From assembly GCA_003427395.1 (NCBI GenBank), contig BFEA01000014.1, positions 1,819,908 through 1,867,206 of the forward strand: a stretch of 47,299 bases of DNA, read 5' to 3'. Shown piece by piece: positions 1 to 9,556 of the stretch. This DNA is from Chara braunii. Taxonomy: Eukaryota > Streptophyta > Charophyceae > Charales > Characeae. The notes beneath the pieces were generated by a model that was not told where the DNA came from, ran no database searches, and saw nothing but the letters and a program-made list of their open reading frames with translations. Each line of letters opens with the position of its first letter. Position 1 is the first letter of the stretch. Position numbers and translations under genes: made by a program.

Positions 1-132
1 TGTCGTGGGCCTACTCCCCGCTACCGGCATGTTTACCCCCCTGCAACCCTCCAAAGTCACGGCCACAGGTAAGTACCGGCCCGGTGGGCCTTGCAGCCAA
101 CAAGTACCCTGGCGGGTTACACACATACCCAA

Positions 133-238
133 CCAGCAAGCACTCAGACAGGCATGCAACCCAGCAGGCACGCACACACACACACATCCAGCAAGCACTC
201 AGACAGGCATGCAAACCAGCAGGCACGCACACACACAG
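133..238. repeat. 55-bp tandem repeat with CA runs (2 copies)
   Basis: Two adjacent near-identical units begin at 133 and 188 with 'ccagcaagcactcagacagg' and end in a CA run. The first 360 bases hold only this repeat and simple sequence. The open frames across it are His/Thr or Cys/Val-rich on both strands, which is typical of non-coding CA repeats. Confidence 0.85.
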
Positions 239-860
239 ACTTGGGACCACAGCAGAATGCGGGAATCACAGCAAGGCATTCATTCCATTGGCAAATCCCA
301 GAAATCAGCAGTGTTCTCAGTCTGTGTTTTGGGCGGGTCATTAAATTTGATTTGATTTGCTTTATTTTATTTTATTTTGCGGGGTATGTCATGAGTTGGG
401 CCATGGCCCGTAACCTGGTATATTACCAGGATATTTTTTGTCAATCGAATGATTAAAATGTGAGCTGGTCGGAGGAGTAAGGACTATTGGCGAGAAAAAA
501 AACGTTTTTGAACTCCGTGATCCGAATGGATTTCTGTAGCACCGGGTGTGACTCTGCCGAGACAGGAGTCGTTTTGGTACAGATACCAAGAATAGGACAC
601 GGGTCGGTTATTTATCCAATACTGAGACTCTATTCAGTAGATCTAGGTGCAGGATCTGAGAGCGGAATGAACTGCGGATAATGCGAGGATCCGAGGATGA
701 GCTGAACATGGATTGATCCACAGAAGAACACATCTAGCATTCGGGAGGGAAGTGAGAGGGACAGGGCGGTTGGTTTAGCAATGTGAGAATAGGACCACGA
801 GAGTAAGCTAGATACGGTATAAGATAATGGATAAAGTCGGGGCGCGAAGGGGGACATGAG

Positions 861-1181
861 CCGAGTGGTGAGCAGAGAAGGACGTAGATCGCCACTAGAG
901 TCGGTTAGAGAATGGCGGGAGTGATATAGTTAGAGTCTAGGATATTTTGAACAAACTAGGGAGCAGGATTTGCGCTGGAGATGACGATCAGTCCTTAAGA
1001 AACGCGTGAAGGTAAACGAACTCCGAGTGGTGAGCAGAGAAGGACGTAGCCACTAGAGTCGGTTAGAGAATGGCGGGAGTGATATAGCTAGAGTCTAGGA
1101 TATTTTGAACAAACTAGGGAGCAGGATTTGCGCTGGAGATGACGATCAGTCCTTAAGAAACGCGTGAAGGTAAACGAACTC
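861..1181. repeat. Tandem duplication of a 162-bp unit
   Basis: The unit at 861-1022 is repeated at 1023-1181 almost without change; the second copy lacks 3 bases in 'gtagatcgcc' and has one T-to-C change. The near identity implies a recent duplication. The stretch 360-1670 around it shows no coding-like frame and no tail or terminal repeat that I could identify. Confidence 0.9.
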
Positions 1182-1966
1182 CCGGTTAAAAGACGTCCTG
1201 GATCCGAACATAGGCAGTGTACATTCAGTAGATCAGGGTCTAAATGAGGAAAGTATAGAAGGTAGCGCGTCCAGGAGTAGGAGAGTAAGCAGGTAAGAGA
1301 ACAGGAAGATTACAAGGTATAGGAGTTAGCCTGAGGGTAATGAGGATCTGAGTTGAGATAGAGATGATAAGTATAAAAGACATCAACATGGATGAAGCTA
1401 TCATCTACCCTCGAGTGCGTTAACGAGAGGAGTGTGTTAACAGGCAGCGAAACGCGTCGAGGCACCGCGTACGATGGTGGCGAAGAGGTGTGAGTTTATT
1501 TTATAGTTGTATCTATGTCTCTTCACCATCGATTTCCTGGTGTCTACTAGCCTGTCGATGTGTGTCGTGTTGACACGTGTCCTTAGGAGAGTCTCCAGTT
1601 TTCCCTCTAAATCTCTCTCTCTAAAACGAGAGTGAATCTTCCGCTAAAACAGGCAATGATACACCACCTTGATTATTGTCTTTCGTTCATGTCGAGGAGG
1701 AGGAAGTTACCTTTTTTTTTTTTTTTTCCATGTTTTTTAGAGTAAATCCCGTTTTTCTGTCGTTGTTTTTTGCAATTTGTGTTTTTTTTTTTTTTTTTTT
1801 TCCTGTTCTTTATTCCGTGTTCTTCTCCAAGCACCTTTGGGCAGTTAGCGCCCGGCAGTTCGAGCCTCGGCAAGGCTCGGCATACCGGTCGGCCGAGGCT
1901 CGGACTTGATAGCTGGGCCAAGTACTGGTGGTTTAAAAAAAAAAAAAAAATAGTGGTAAATTTGGT

Positions 1967-2200
1967 TGTGGCACAAACAAGTTTGGAAAGGGCAGCAAAA
2001 TCACACGAGGGCAACAAACTCATGCACTGAGTTTGAAAGGGTAACAAAAACGTTTTTGCCCGGGTGCCGAGTTTGAAAAGGGCAACAAAATCACACTCGG
2101 GCCACAGCTGATCTTACCGATATTGCCCTTTTCAAACTCCGCACCCGATGTTGTTGCCCACACATGTTTTTTGTGCCCTTTCGAACAGAAAGTGTGGCAC
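1967..2200. mobile_element. Possible small DNA transposon with dyad repeats
   Basis: The 8-bp word TGTGGCAC occurs at 1967-1974 and 2193-2200. Between them lie several copies of 'gagtttgaaaagggcaacaa' in both orientations, including an inverted pair at about 2063-2087 and 2123-2148. This arrangement resembles hAT-type non-autonomous elements with an 8-bp TSD. The extreme termini (AAACAAG against CTTTCTG as read inward) do not match well, so the boundaries are uncertain. A poly(A) run at 1935-1950, just before it, may be the tail of another element. Confidence 0.4.
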
Positions 2201-2599
2201 TGCCGGACTTGTTTCATAAAAATATATGAAAAAAAAATTAAGAAAAAAAAAAAAAAAAAAAGAGAAGCCTTAGAAACAAACAAACAAGCCTACTCTTTTC
2301 ACTGTTTCAGTGTTCGGACCTTGATTTTTTCAGAGTACGGCTCTGTTTGGCGTACGGACACGGTCTGTACAGTACAGCAAACGCGTATCGAACGGCGTAC
2401 TCTACTGAACTTAGTCTAGTAGCAGCCCACAGTACTGCACAAGTAACAGTGCACAGTAGTGCATGAGTACCAGAGCAAACTTGAAACTACTGCTCTAGTA
2501 AATGTGCGCTGCACTCAAAACAGAGCTCACAGCGCTGCACGAGTAACAGTGCACAGTAGAGCACTAGTGTACCAAATTTAAGGTCTAGGTTTGAGCTCC

Positions 2600-2945
2600 G
2601 ATACGGAGTTCAAATCGAGTGTCAGGCTTGGGTGCATGCTCTCAGGGTCAAGCTTGGGTTCATGGTCAGGATTGGGCTCGAGTGCAAGGTCAGGTTCATG
2701 CTCGAGTTCAAGGTGAGTGTCACACTCATGTTAGAGATAGGGTCTGGCATGCAAGCTCAGGGTCAGGCTTGACTTCAAGGTCATGGTCTGGCTCGGGCAC
2801 AAGGGAGAAGGTCAGGCTCGGGTTCAAGTTCAGGGTCTTCCTCAGGTTCAAGGCCTGGGTCAGGCAGCTGGCGAATCAAGTTCATAGTCTGCAGACTCTT
2901 TTTATTTGTTTTCTTGTTTTCTTCAAGGATCAGATATTCAACTGA
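2600..2945. repeat. Degenerate minisatellite (ggttcaaggtcaggctt type)
   Basis: Imperfect repeats of a unit of roughly 25-35 bp based on 'aggtcaggcttgggttcaag'. The same motif family resumes after the CAGA microsatellite. No coding signal beyond repetitive frames. Confidence 0.7.
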
Positions 2946-2947
2946 TC

Positions 2948-2952
2948 AGACC

Positions 2953-2987
<35 letters not shown>

Positions 2988-3019
2988 ACAGACAGACAGA
3001 CAGACCAGACAGACAGACC

Positions 3020-3051
<32 letters not shown>

Positions 3052-3065
3052 CAGACAGACAGACC

Positions 3066-3106
<41 letters not shown>

Positions 3107-3108
3107 GG
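2948..3108. repeat. (CAGA)n microsatellite
   Basis: An almost uninterrupted CAGA tract with a few CCAGA interruptions. It starts from 'ctgatcagaccagacagaca', the same 20 bases that start the other CAGA tract at about 4309, so both were probably seeded from one source sequence. Frames through it (Gln-Thr-Asp-Arg repeats) are not genes. Confidence 0.95.
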
Positions 3109-3112
3109 AAAA

Positions 3113-3425
3113 CAGTTGGGTTCAAGGTGAGGGTCATGCTTATTCCAGGGACAGGGTCAGGGCCACGCTTGAATTCAAGTTGAGGGTCATGGTGAGGGTC
3201 ATGCTTATTCTAGGGACAGGGTCTTGCTTGAGTTCAAGGTGAGGGTCATGATTATTCTGGGGACAGGGTCAGGCTTGAGTTCAAGGTCACGGCCTGGCTT
3301 GGGTGCAAGGTCAGGGTCAGGCTTGAGTTCAAGGTGAGGGTCATGCTTATTCTAGGGACAGGGTCAGGCTTGGGTTCAGGTTCAGGGTCTTCCTCAGACT
3401 CAAGGCCTGGCTCATGGAGAGCACA
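3113..3425. repeat. Minisatellite, unit about 60-66 bp
   Basis: At least four imperfect copies of a unit containing 'gagggtcatgcttattct', then 'agggacagggtcaggcttg', then 'gagttcaaggt'. Confidence 0.75.
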
Positions 3426-3490
3426 GTCCGCATACTTTTTTTTTTTTAAGGATCAGGACCATCAGGACATCCGTTCAAATTGGAAAGATA

Positions 3491-3886
3491 CATAGAAGCT
3501 GCGTAGCATCGCGCTCGGGCTCGGTGACCGAACCCGAACGCGCGGTACCGAGCCCGAACGTGACCCAAAATAGACCGAGCCCAAACATTTTTATTTTTTA
3601 ATTTTTTAATTTATTTTTTATATACATAGGGGTTGGGGGGCCCTGGGGGGCATTGCTCATGACTCCTAAACATACACACACGCACACACCATACACACGC
3701 ACCCCCAGACATCCCACAAACACCCCACATACACCTCACACACCACACATACATGAGCACGCGCTCGGCAACCCTCTAATTTGAGCTTGGCCGAACATGT
3801 TCGCTTCGCGCTCGGCCGAGCGCCCGAACACGTTTGGTTGCTCGGTGAGGCGCCGAACATGTTCGGTGTGCTACACAGCATAGAAG
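3491..3886. mobile_element. hAT-like MITE, 380 bp, with 8-bp TSD
   Basis: The element proper is 3499-3878. It is flanked by the perfect 8-bp direct repeat CATAGAAG (3491-3498 and 3879-3886). Its termini form an imperfect inverted repeat, CTGCGTAGCA against CTGTGTAGCA. Both ends are packed with short dyads around CCGAAC/GTTCGG (for example 'gaacatgttcg'), and the AT-rich middle contains a CA tract. An 8-bp TSD, short TIRs and dense subterminal repeats are hAT-superfamily hallmarks. There is no transposase, so it is non-autonomous. Its end resembles that of the family at 20014 and 26780 (CTGTG, then WA), though the interior differs. Confidence 0.8.
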
Positions 3887-3892
3887 ATTAGC

Positions 3893-4260
3893 ATGTAGGC
3901 AGAGAGGGAGAAGAGGACAACAAATGAGGGGCTGTGACAAACTGTTTCGTCGGAGTTTCACCGACTCATATATATCACAGCCCCTCGTTTGTTGTCCTCT
4001 TCTCTCTCTCTGCCTACGGTTTACCGGGCAGTTCTGTTTGTGACGATATTGAACCGACAGTCTGTAGAGTTTTCCATCTGGTGTGGGTGAGTGATAGTCT
4101 ACTTTGATTTTGGTTAAGGTGGATTATCACTTACAGTGTAATCAGTGAGGGGATTCTACAGACTGTTGAGGGTTCAGCCTCCTGACGAGTCGGTGAAACT
4201 CCGACGAAACAGTTTGTCACAGCCCCTCGTTTGTTGTCCTCTTCTCCCTCTCTGCCTACG
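3893..4260. repeat. Nested inverted repeats around a 75-bp arm
   Basis: The segment at about 3893-3968 is the reverse complement of about 4180-4259 (gtcggtgaaactccgacgaa through to ctctctgcctac). A third, direct partial copy lies at 3971-4040. Between the arms, smaller dyads recur: 'cagtctgtaga' and 'tctacagactg', 'gtgata' and 'tatcac'. No element superfamily could be assigned. Confidence 0.75.
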
Positions 4261-4308
4261 GTTTACCGGGCAGTTCTATTTGACGATATATATATTATAT
4301 ATCGAACT

Positions 4309-4420
4309 GATCAGACCAGACAGACAAACAGACAGTCGAACAGACAGACAGACATACAGACAGACATACATACATACATACATACAGACAAACAAACAGA
4401 CAGACAGGCAGCCAGGCAGC
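4309..4420. repeat. CAGA/CATA tetranucleotide microsatellite
   Basis: Starts with the same ctgatcagaccagacagaca seed as the tract at 2942. It passes through CAGA, CATA and CAAA variants and ends in CAGC repeats. Confidence 0.9.
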
Positions 4421-4566
4421 CAGTCAGGGATAGGCGGAGGGGGAGGAGGCAGGAGGAAAGTGGCAATGGGGAAAAGCGGACGGGGGCGAAGGCGGGGAGG
4501 GGGAGAAGGCGGAAGGGAAAAGGGGGAGGAAAGGGGAGCAGTATGTCGGCCAATTTTCGCATCTAT

Positions 4567-4604
4567 CGAAAATAAGATCGATAATATTATCGATCTTATT
4601 TTCG
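4567..4604. repeat. Perfect 38-bp palindrome
   Basis: Each arm is 19 bases (cgaaaataagatcgataat and its exact reverse complement) with no loop. Weaker symmetry continues outward to about 4546 and 4626 (ccaattttcgc against gcaaaaatgg). It probably marks the centre of a decayed foldback element. Confidence 0.9.
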
Positions 4605-4737
4605 CTGGAGGCAAAAATGGACCTGGGCCGGCGACCAGCAGGCGAAGGCGGGCCCAGTCCAAGGGTTTTCAAGCGCGGCGCCAACTTCGGCGATTTTTCA
4701 CGCTGAAAAGAATTGACGAAAAAATCTTCATTGAGAT

Positions 4738-5060
4738 CCTGTAGATTAGTTTGTGATCTTTTCAGGAAAGATATCCAAAAAAAAAATAAAAAAAATTAGA
4801 CCGTGAAATAAATGCCGCACCATTTCATCTCATTTTCCATTTTTGTCACTGTAGTGGGCCAATGGGAAAAGTACCTCCACTTCCCTGATTTGTTGCACTC
4901 AGAAAGATGACTCAACAACCCTGAAAATTTGACGGTCTGTAGATTTTGTTGTGATCTTTATAGGAAAAATATTTAGAAAAAAACTCAAAAATCATTTTAA
5001 CCATGAAATAAATCGCGGGGACCATTCGACACATTTTCCAATTTTGCCACTCCGCCAGTT
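4738..5060. repeat. Degenerate tandem repeat of about 200 bp
   Basis: The segment at about 4738-4857 (tgtagatt, ttgtgatctttt, gaaataaatgcc, ccatttttgtcact) recurs at about 4936-5057 with moderate divergence in the same order. No gene is visible. Confidence 0.7.
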
Positions 5061-5130
5061 TTCCCCACTGTGCTACCCGTATCCCTCATGGACCTGTGCT
5101 ACCGGTCCCCCCTAATTTATGACGGCGGGG

Positions 5131-5235
5131 GTCGTGGTGGCTTAAGAACTTCGGAAACAGAGACCCAAGTTTGATTCCACTCCCGAAGAGCTTTGGAAGC
5201 AGAGACCCGAGTTCGAATCCGCTCCCAAGTTCGCA
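5131..5235. repeat. Duplicated tRNA-like B-box unit
   Basis: Two 40-odd-bp units each carry a B-box-like core: 'caagtttgattcc' and 'cgagttcgaatcc'. The second is close to the Pol III B-box consensus (GGTTCGAANCC). 'gtggtggcttaag' upstream could be a weak A box. This may be a remnant of a tRNA-derived SINE; there is no tail or TSD to confirm it. Confidence 0.35.
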
Positions 5236-5394
5236 TCTAGAAGCGAATATGTTTTCGAAAACGATAGTCACTACACAGATTTAAGCTTGTTTCAAAAAAA
5301 AAAAGAAAAAAAACATAGAAAATTGCTCGTGGAAGCAAACAACGACAAATGCAGAAGGGGGGCTCGGGGAGCGGCGGAAAGACCCAGTTATTTT

Positions 5395-5672
5395 AAGAAT
5401 CATCAGGCGCCCTTGAAGAAGGGTGAAGAGGCTCTTTCAGTAGTACTCAGTCAATCTCCTGGCCCAGGGACAACCCAGGGCAATCAATGCTGGCGGTGAC
5501 TCTCGCACTCTTTCATGATTGCCCTGTCTTGTTGTATCGTAAAGGACACTGAACCCGATTTCCAGCAGGTGATGCTCCCCAGCAATAGACCGGAGCCAAC
5601 CGCAGGTGTTGCTAGGGGTGTCTGCTCATACCAGCACCCTTAGAAAACCCGGGCTAAGAAGGAAAAAAAAAA
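5395..5672 (+). mobile_element. 5'-truncated LINE 3' tail with poly(A)
   Basis: Shares ordered motifs with the 3' end of the LINE at 16691-19832: 'gcgcccttgaagaagggtga', 'cagggcaatcaatgctgg', a variant of the gggacgctggacccgg motif, then 'ccagcaggtgatgctcccc' and 'aatagaccggag', ending in a poly(A) run at 5661-5672. It contains only 3' untranslated sequence, so it is a severely truncated (dead-on-arrival) copy. Confidence 0.75.
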
Positions 5673-5700
5673 AAGGGCTTGACAAGGGAGGGATCTCAGG

Positions 5701-6282
5701 AAAGGATGCCACATCCAGAAGCCTAGCTCAGATGGTAAGGCTCGCAAGTGGCATTCAGGAGGTCTTGGGTTCAATCCCTATTGGCCTCATGTAGCTTCCT
5801 GGGCAAGCTGGGTGCCCACCACCTAGAGATAGGCCGTTGGTCTCCCCGAGCGGCATTAAGCAGAGAGACTGCTGATGTTGATAAGAGGAGGGGACCGAAG
5901 GGGAGGTACAGCAACTGGCCCATGATGGAAGAAGAAGCTCAGTCTTGATGCTACCGGCTGACCCCTGGCCAGTGTCGCCCACCTGCAGGTTGGGTGCAGC
6001 CCCCTCGTCTTCGAATCCCTCGTTGGAGGCTTGAGCTTGGGTTGGCTGCTACAGGGCTCCCTGTATTGGCCTGTAATATTATGATAATGATAATAAACAG
6101 GCCTGAAAGACCTTCCTGTCCAGATTTTACATGTAATTGAATTGGTTCATTATTAAAAAAAAAACGATCTTTTATTTGTATTTTTTTATTTTTTTTTGGC
6201 CCGGACGGGCAAGTGGTCCCGGGCCACTCTGGTAGCCTAGACTGGTTACACACACACACAAAAAAAAAAAGGATGCCACATC
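5701..6282 (+). mobile_element. tRNA-derived SINE with 15-bp TSD
   Basis: The direct repeat AAAGGATGCCACATC occurs at 5701-5715 and 6268-6282 and brackets the element (5716-6267). The 5' end carries a Pol III type-2 internal promoter: A box TAGCTCAGATGG (5724-5735) and B box GGTTCAATCC (5768-5777), at tRNA-like spacing. The body follows, and the 3' end is a CA tract followed by A residues. A tRNA head, long TSD and A-rich tail define a SINE mobilised by a LINE. A T-rich internal region near 6180-6200 suggests it may be composite. Confidence 0.85.
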
Positions 6283-6712
6283 AGTGATCGTGAGAGAAAA
6301 GAGACGAGTGAAACTTTTTTTTTTTTTTTTTTGAGAGTAAAACCAGTGGCTGTTACTCATCAAGCTGTGTTTTTCATTTTCTCTTCATCATGGAGAAACG
6401 TTTGCTGAGGTCCGCTGCGATGTCTGTCACGTGTTTGGCATACTGGTGTCCTGCCAGGTCAACAGCAGTCCATAGCCAGGCTGCGTGTTTTCGACGTCGT
6501 CACGTTGGAGCTTCAAGATCGAGATACTAGCTCAAGAAAACAACTGCTTGTTAAACTTTTGGTTTTCTCGCACGCAATATAATATTATATGTCAAAGGTT
6601 CTTCTCACACGCGGTGCCTACGAGTAATGCCGAGTGTTTGATTAAGAGAATTTAAAACATCCACAAGCCTCACAAGGTCCAGTCTGAGACCTGCTTTATG
6701 GTTTTTTGATCA
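6283..6712 (+). promoter_or_regulatory. 5' flank of the DUF3537 gene
   Basis: No repeat is evident except a T run at 6315-6332. A TATA-like AT-rich tract ('aatataatattatatg', about 6577-6592) lies about 120 bases before the ATG. It is the only core-promoter-like sequence close by, and its function is inferred from position alone. Confidence 0.3.
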
Positions 6713-8284
6713 ATGTCTCACATGTTCGAGGGTACATCAGTTGTGACAGGGAAGGCTGTGATGCCGAACTCAGCAGCTTATGACGGATCGGCGCAGCCGC
6801 TAATACCCGGAAAAGAGGTGTATCATGATGACTGTGAAAGGGAAGAGGTGCGACTGAACGTTCCAGAGAATGACGATGAGCTTTATTTCCAGGTCGATGA
6901 TGACAAGTCCGATGTGGACACAGATATCCACCTCCTTCCAGACATCGATTCCCCCACTCACAGGCGATTCAGCCGCGTGATGTCGCTGCCGACGGTTTTA
7001 ACGCACACCAGATCTGGAAGACAGCGAGATTATAGAGAAGGGAGTGGGGAGTTGGAAAAGAACCATCGCTCGTCAGTCCATCAAATCCGTACGGGCTTGC
7101 GAATTCTGCATCTGGACGATTCTCGAATATCATGGGCGTTTCTGTCGTGGACTGTGGGGCTGTTGATGATCGTGGTCATACCGTCTCTAAGGTTTATATT
7201 CGTTCATCCTTTGGATGACAAGGATCCTTCCACCTCTCCCCTCCCATTCCGATTGGTCATCTTCATACTTGAGTTCTTGCTATCCGCCGTCTCATTTGTT
7301 TGCTTCCATAGGATGCTTCGTAAGCACGGATTACAGGGAGTCCTGTTCCTTGATGCTGTGCACGACGAACCATATGAGTTACGCCAAGCATATGAAAAGA
7401 GCCTGCGGTCGGTGATGCGACTGTTATTCAAGTTCACGTGCCCAGCATTTGTCTTGCACGTGATTCAGAAGGCGCTGATGTACGCTTATGTTCCTCTGGC
7501 CCCTTTCCCAATCACAACTGGTCATTGGAGGGTGGACTTGGGCGTGGTATTCGTCACCACGTCATTGGCATGGCTGTTCCAGACGACGACGTTCCTTTTC
7601 GTATGCGTCATCTTTTGGAAAATCTGCTCACTTCAGGTTTTTAAAATGAGGCATTACAGTTTCCAGCTGCAGAAGTACGACGATTCCTCTAAGTTGTTCT
7701 TCGCGTACTCGCGGATAATCCGAGGACTGGGTATCATCAGCCATCGGTTTCGAGGCTTCCTGTCACTCTCTGGGACGATCATCGTTCTCGGGTCCTTGGC
7801 TTCAATGTACACGGTCGTTCAAGCACGGAAGGGCAACTTAACGTTCGTCAGCACTGGCGAGCTTGCAGTCTGCAACTGTCTGTACTTGATGGGGGGAGGT
7901 CTTTGCTTGAGGTCTGCTTCACGAATCGCTCATCAGCACCGCCGGATTGTGAAACAGGCTTGCACCATGCATGCCATAAGCTCATATGGATGTGGACATG
8001 TCAGCCCTTGCTCGACACCACCAGCATCTGTTCCAGCGAAGGCAGCTTCACCCAGACCCGCTCATTTCACAGCGGTACAGGATGCAACTCTGGCACGCAT
8101 TGAGTCGGCATGTGAGCGGCAGGAGGAATGGTGTCAGCGGGCAGCTCTTGTCGGGTTTTTGTCACAGACGACAGCAGGCATATCTATTTATGGTTTCGTA
8201 CTTGATCGTGCTTTTGTCCATACTAGCTTCGGAGCCCTCTGTACAACGACATGGTTCATCCTCGGCCGCTCTCTGGGGGCATAG
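6713..8284 (+). CDS. DUF3537 seven-helix protein (plant gustatory-receptor-like)
   Basis: Predicted 523-residue integral membrane protein. DUF3537 proteins are plant homologues of the insect gustatory/odorant-receptor fold; their molecular role in plants is not settled, and ion-channel activity is only inferred from fold. Visible: an acidic, Ser-rich N-terminal cytoplasmic segment (1-135), then hydrophobic segments at about 139-164, 179-199, 235-260, 275-305, 349-369, 380-400 and 478-518. Family-like landmarks are 'LRKHGLQGVLFLD' (202-214), 'ISHRFRGFLSLS' (342-353), 'GELAVC' (382-387), 'CLRSASRIAHQ' (398-408) and the C-terminal 'AGISIYGFVLDR' (488-499) with 'WFILGRSLG' (514-522). Length fits the family. 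The whole domain lies in one exon, so the gene is intronless or a retrocopy, although no poly(A) follows. The start is the first ATG; Met4 is an alternative. No stops or frameshifts are seen, so it is probably functional. Confidence 0.88.
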   Translation: MSHMFEGTSVVTGKAVMPNSAAYDGSAQPLIPGKEVYHDDCEREEVRLNVPENDDELYFQVDDDKSDVDTDIHLLPDIDSPTHRRFSRVMSLPTVLTHTRSGRQRDYREGSGELEKNHRSSVHQIRTGLRILHLDDSRISWAFLSWTVGLLMIVVIPSLRFIFVHPLDDKDPSTSPLPFRLVIFILEFLLSAVSFVCFHRMLRKHGLQGVLFLDAVHDEPYELRQAYEKSLRSVMRLLFKFTCPAFVLHVIQKALMYAYVPLAPFPITTGHWRVDLGVVFVTTSLAWLFQTTTFLFVCVIFWKICSLQVFKMRHYSFQLQKYDDSSKLFFAYSRIIRGLGIISHRFRGFLSLSGTIIVLGSLASMYTVVQARKGNLTFVSTGELAVCNCLYLMGGGLCLRSASRIAHQHRRIVKQACTMHAISSYGCGHVSPCSTPPASVPAKAASPRPAHFTAVQDATLARIESACERQEEWCQRAALVGFLSQTTAGISIYGFVLDRAFVHTSFGALCTTTWFILGRSLGA

Positions 8285-8730
8285 CTCTGTGTTCCATAGC
8301 GTACTAAACCACCAGACTGAGTAGAACCTCTCCCGTACATCGTCACGGGACTCACGGGCGGTTTCAGAGGCCCCAGCCTTTGGTTGGAGAAATTGGGCCT
8401 CGCTGCACTACTCTTGAAATGCTTAAAAGACAAAAATCATGGCGGTGCATCTTTCCATATTCTTGCGGAAGATTCACTCTCGTTTTGCACATTTCAAGAG
8501 TAGTGCAGCGAGGCCCATTGTGTGTGCATACCCTACTCGGTAAAAAGTCGTGGCCGGCGCAGGTCGATAAAGCTCATCAATGGCCATTAATTTATAGCTA
8601 TGTGTTCCGTAGCATGTATCGGGTGCGGGCGGTTTCCGAGGCCCCATGCTTGTGGAGAGATTGCTCATAACCTACTCCGAAAATGTCATGGCCGGCGTGC
8701 CGTCGATAACATCATCCATGGCCAGCCATG
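8285..8730. repeat. 3' flank with 27-bp inverted repeat and direct repeats
   Basis: Perfect inverted arms lie at 8395-8421 and 8490-8516 (gggcctcgctgcactactct then tgaaatg, and its complement) around a 68-base spacer, about 110 bases after the DUF3537 stop. Direct repeats also occur: 'tgtgttcc', then 'cgggcggtttc', then 'gaggcccca' at about 8288-8374 and 8601-8647, and 'ccta(c)tc', then 'tggccggcg' at about 8530-8587 and 8670-8724. This could be a 3' UTR hairpin or a small foldback insertion. Confidence 0.7.
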
Positions 8731-9060
8731 CGGTGAGGGGCCTGTGGCCAACGTATGGCCGTGTTTCTGAATGTATCTAACGGCAACCACTCCGGAGTCT
8801 GGACCTGGATGCACCTGGAAGCGATCACGACCAGAGTTGAGTCGAAAAAGTCCTGGTGTGAGTACGACCTAACTCTAGTTAAATTACTTTCTATCCGATT
8901 TCTGACAAACCAACATCATGAAATTCATCTCTTTTCACATTTCATAGGTCTGTTGGAGCTCTCCTCCACAGAAAAAAAAAAGGAAATACAAGCTGCAACG
9001 GAAGTGAAAATAAAGAGAGAAAAAAGGTGAGCTAGGAATTGCCTAACTGCTTTGAATTGA

Positions 9061-9164
9061 GGTGACGTGGACTGCTGCTCCCCACCAATAGATCGGAGCC
9101 ACCTGGAGGAATAGCTAGGGGTACATGCTCTTATCATTACCCCTAGCTGGACCTTCAGGATGTG

Positions 9165-9191
<27 letters not shown>
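9061..9191 (+). mobile_element. Very short LINE 3' tail with poly(A)
   Basis: 'gtgacgtggactgctgctcc' and 'ccaccaatagatcggagcc' match the terminal part of the LINE tail at 19690-19830. It ends in a poly(A) of about 26 bases (9165-9190). No clear TSD was found. Confidence 0.65.
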
Positions 9192-9197
<6 letters not shown>

Positions 9198-9552
9198 TGG
9201 AGTGGCAGTGGGGTGATTGGAATTTAAGGTTGTCCGAGAAATATGGACAATGGACATCCTAGGTAGGTCTTCTACAGTAGGACCTGTTGTAAAGGGTAAT
9301 TTAAAAGTTAATTAGATGTAATCAGCTGTTCATTTGTTTTTAAATTAATACTTTTTATTCTTTGTGTCTAAAAGAGTTCACTGCGCTTGTCCTACGAGGA
9401 GGTTGTTAAGTGTTGAAACGGAAGTCCAGAGCTGCTGGTCTTGCCAAATTAATGGGGTGTTCGAAATTTGTGGAGGGGTCCAAATTGTGAGTTTGTCAGG
9501 GTAAGAGGATATAAATCGCCTCGTGGCTCTGCGCCTTGTGACAACCCATTTT

Positions 9553-9556
<4 letters not shown>

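Noticed and set aside
2906-3183. Open frames of 60-110 residues on both strands across CAGA and CA/GA tracts (also at 4276-4662, 37082-37711, 45430-45672)
   Set aside because: They consist of microsatellite translations such as Thr-Asp-Arg-Gln or Leu-Ser runs, occur in several frames at once, and have no flanking coding signal.
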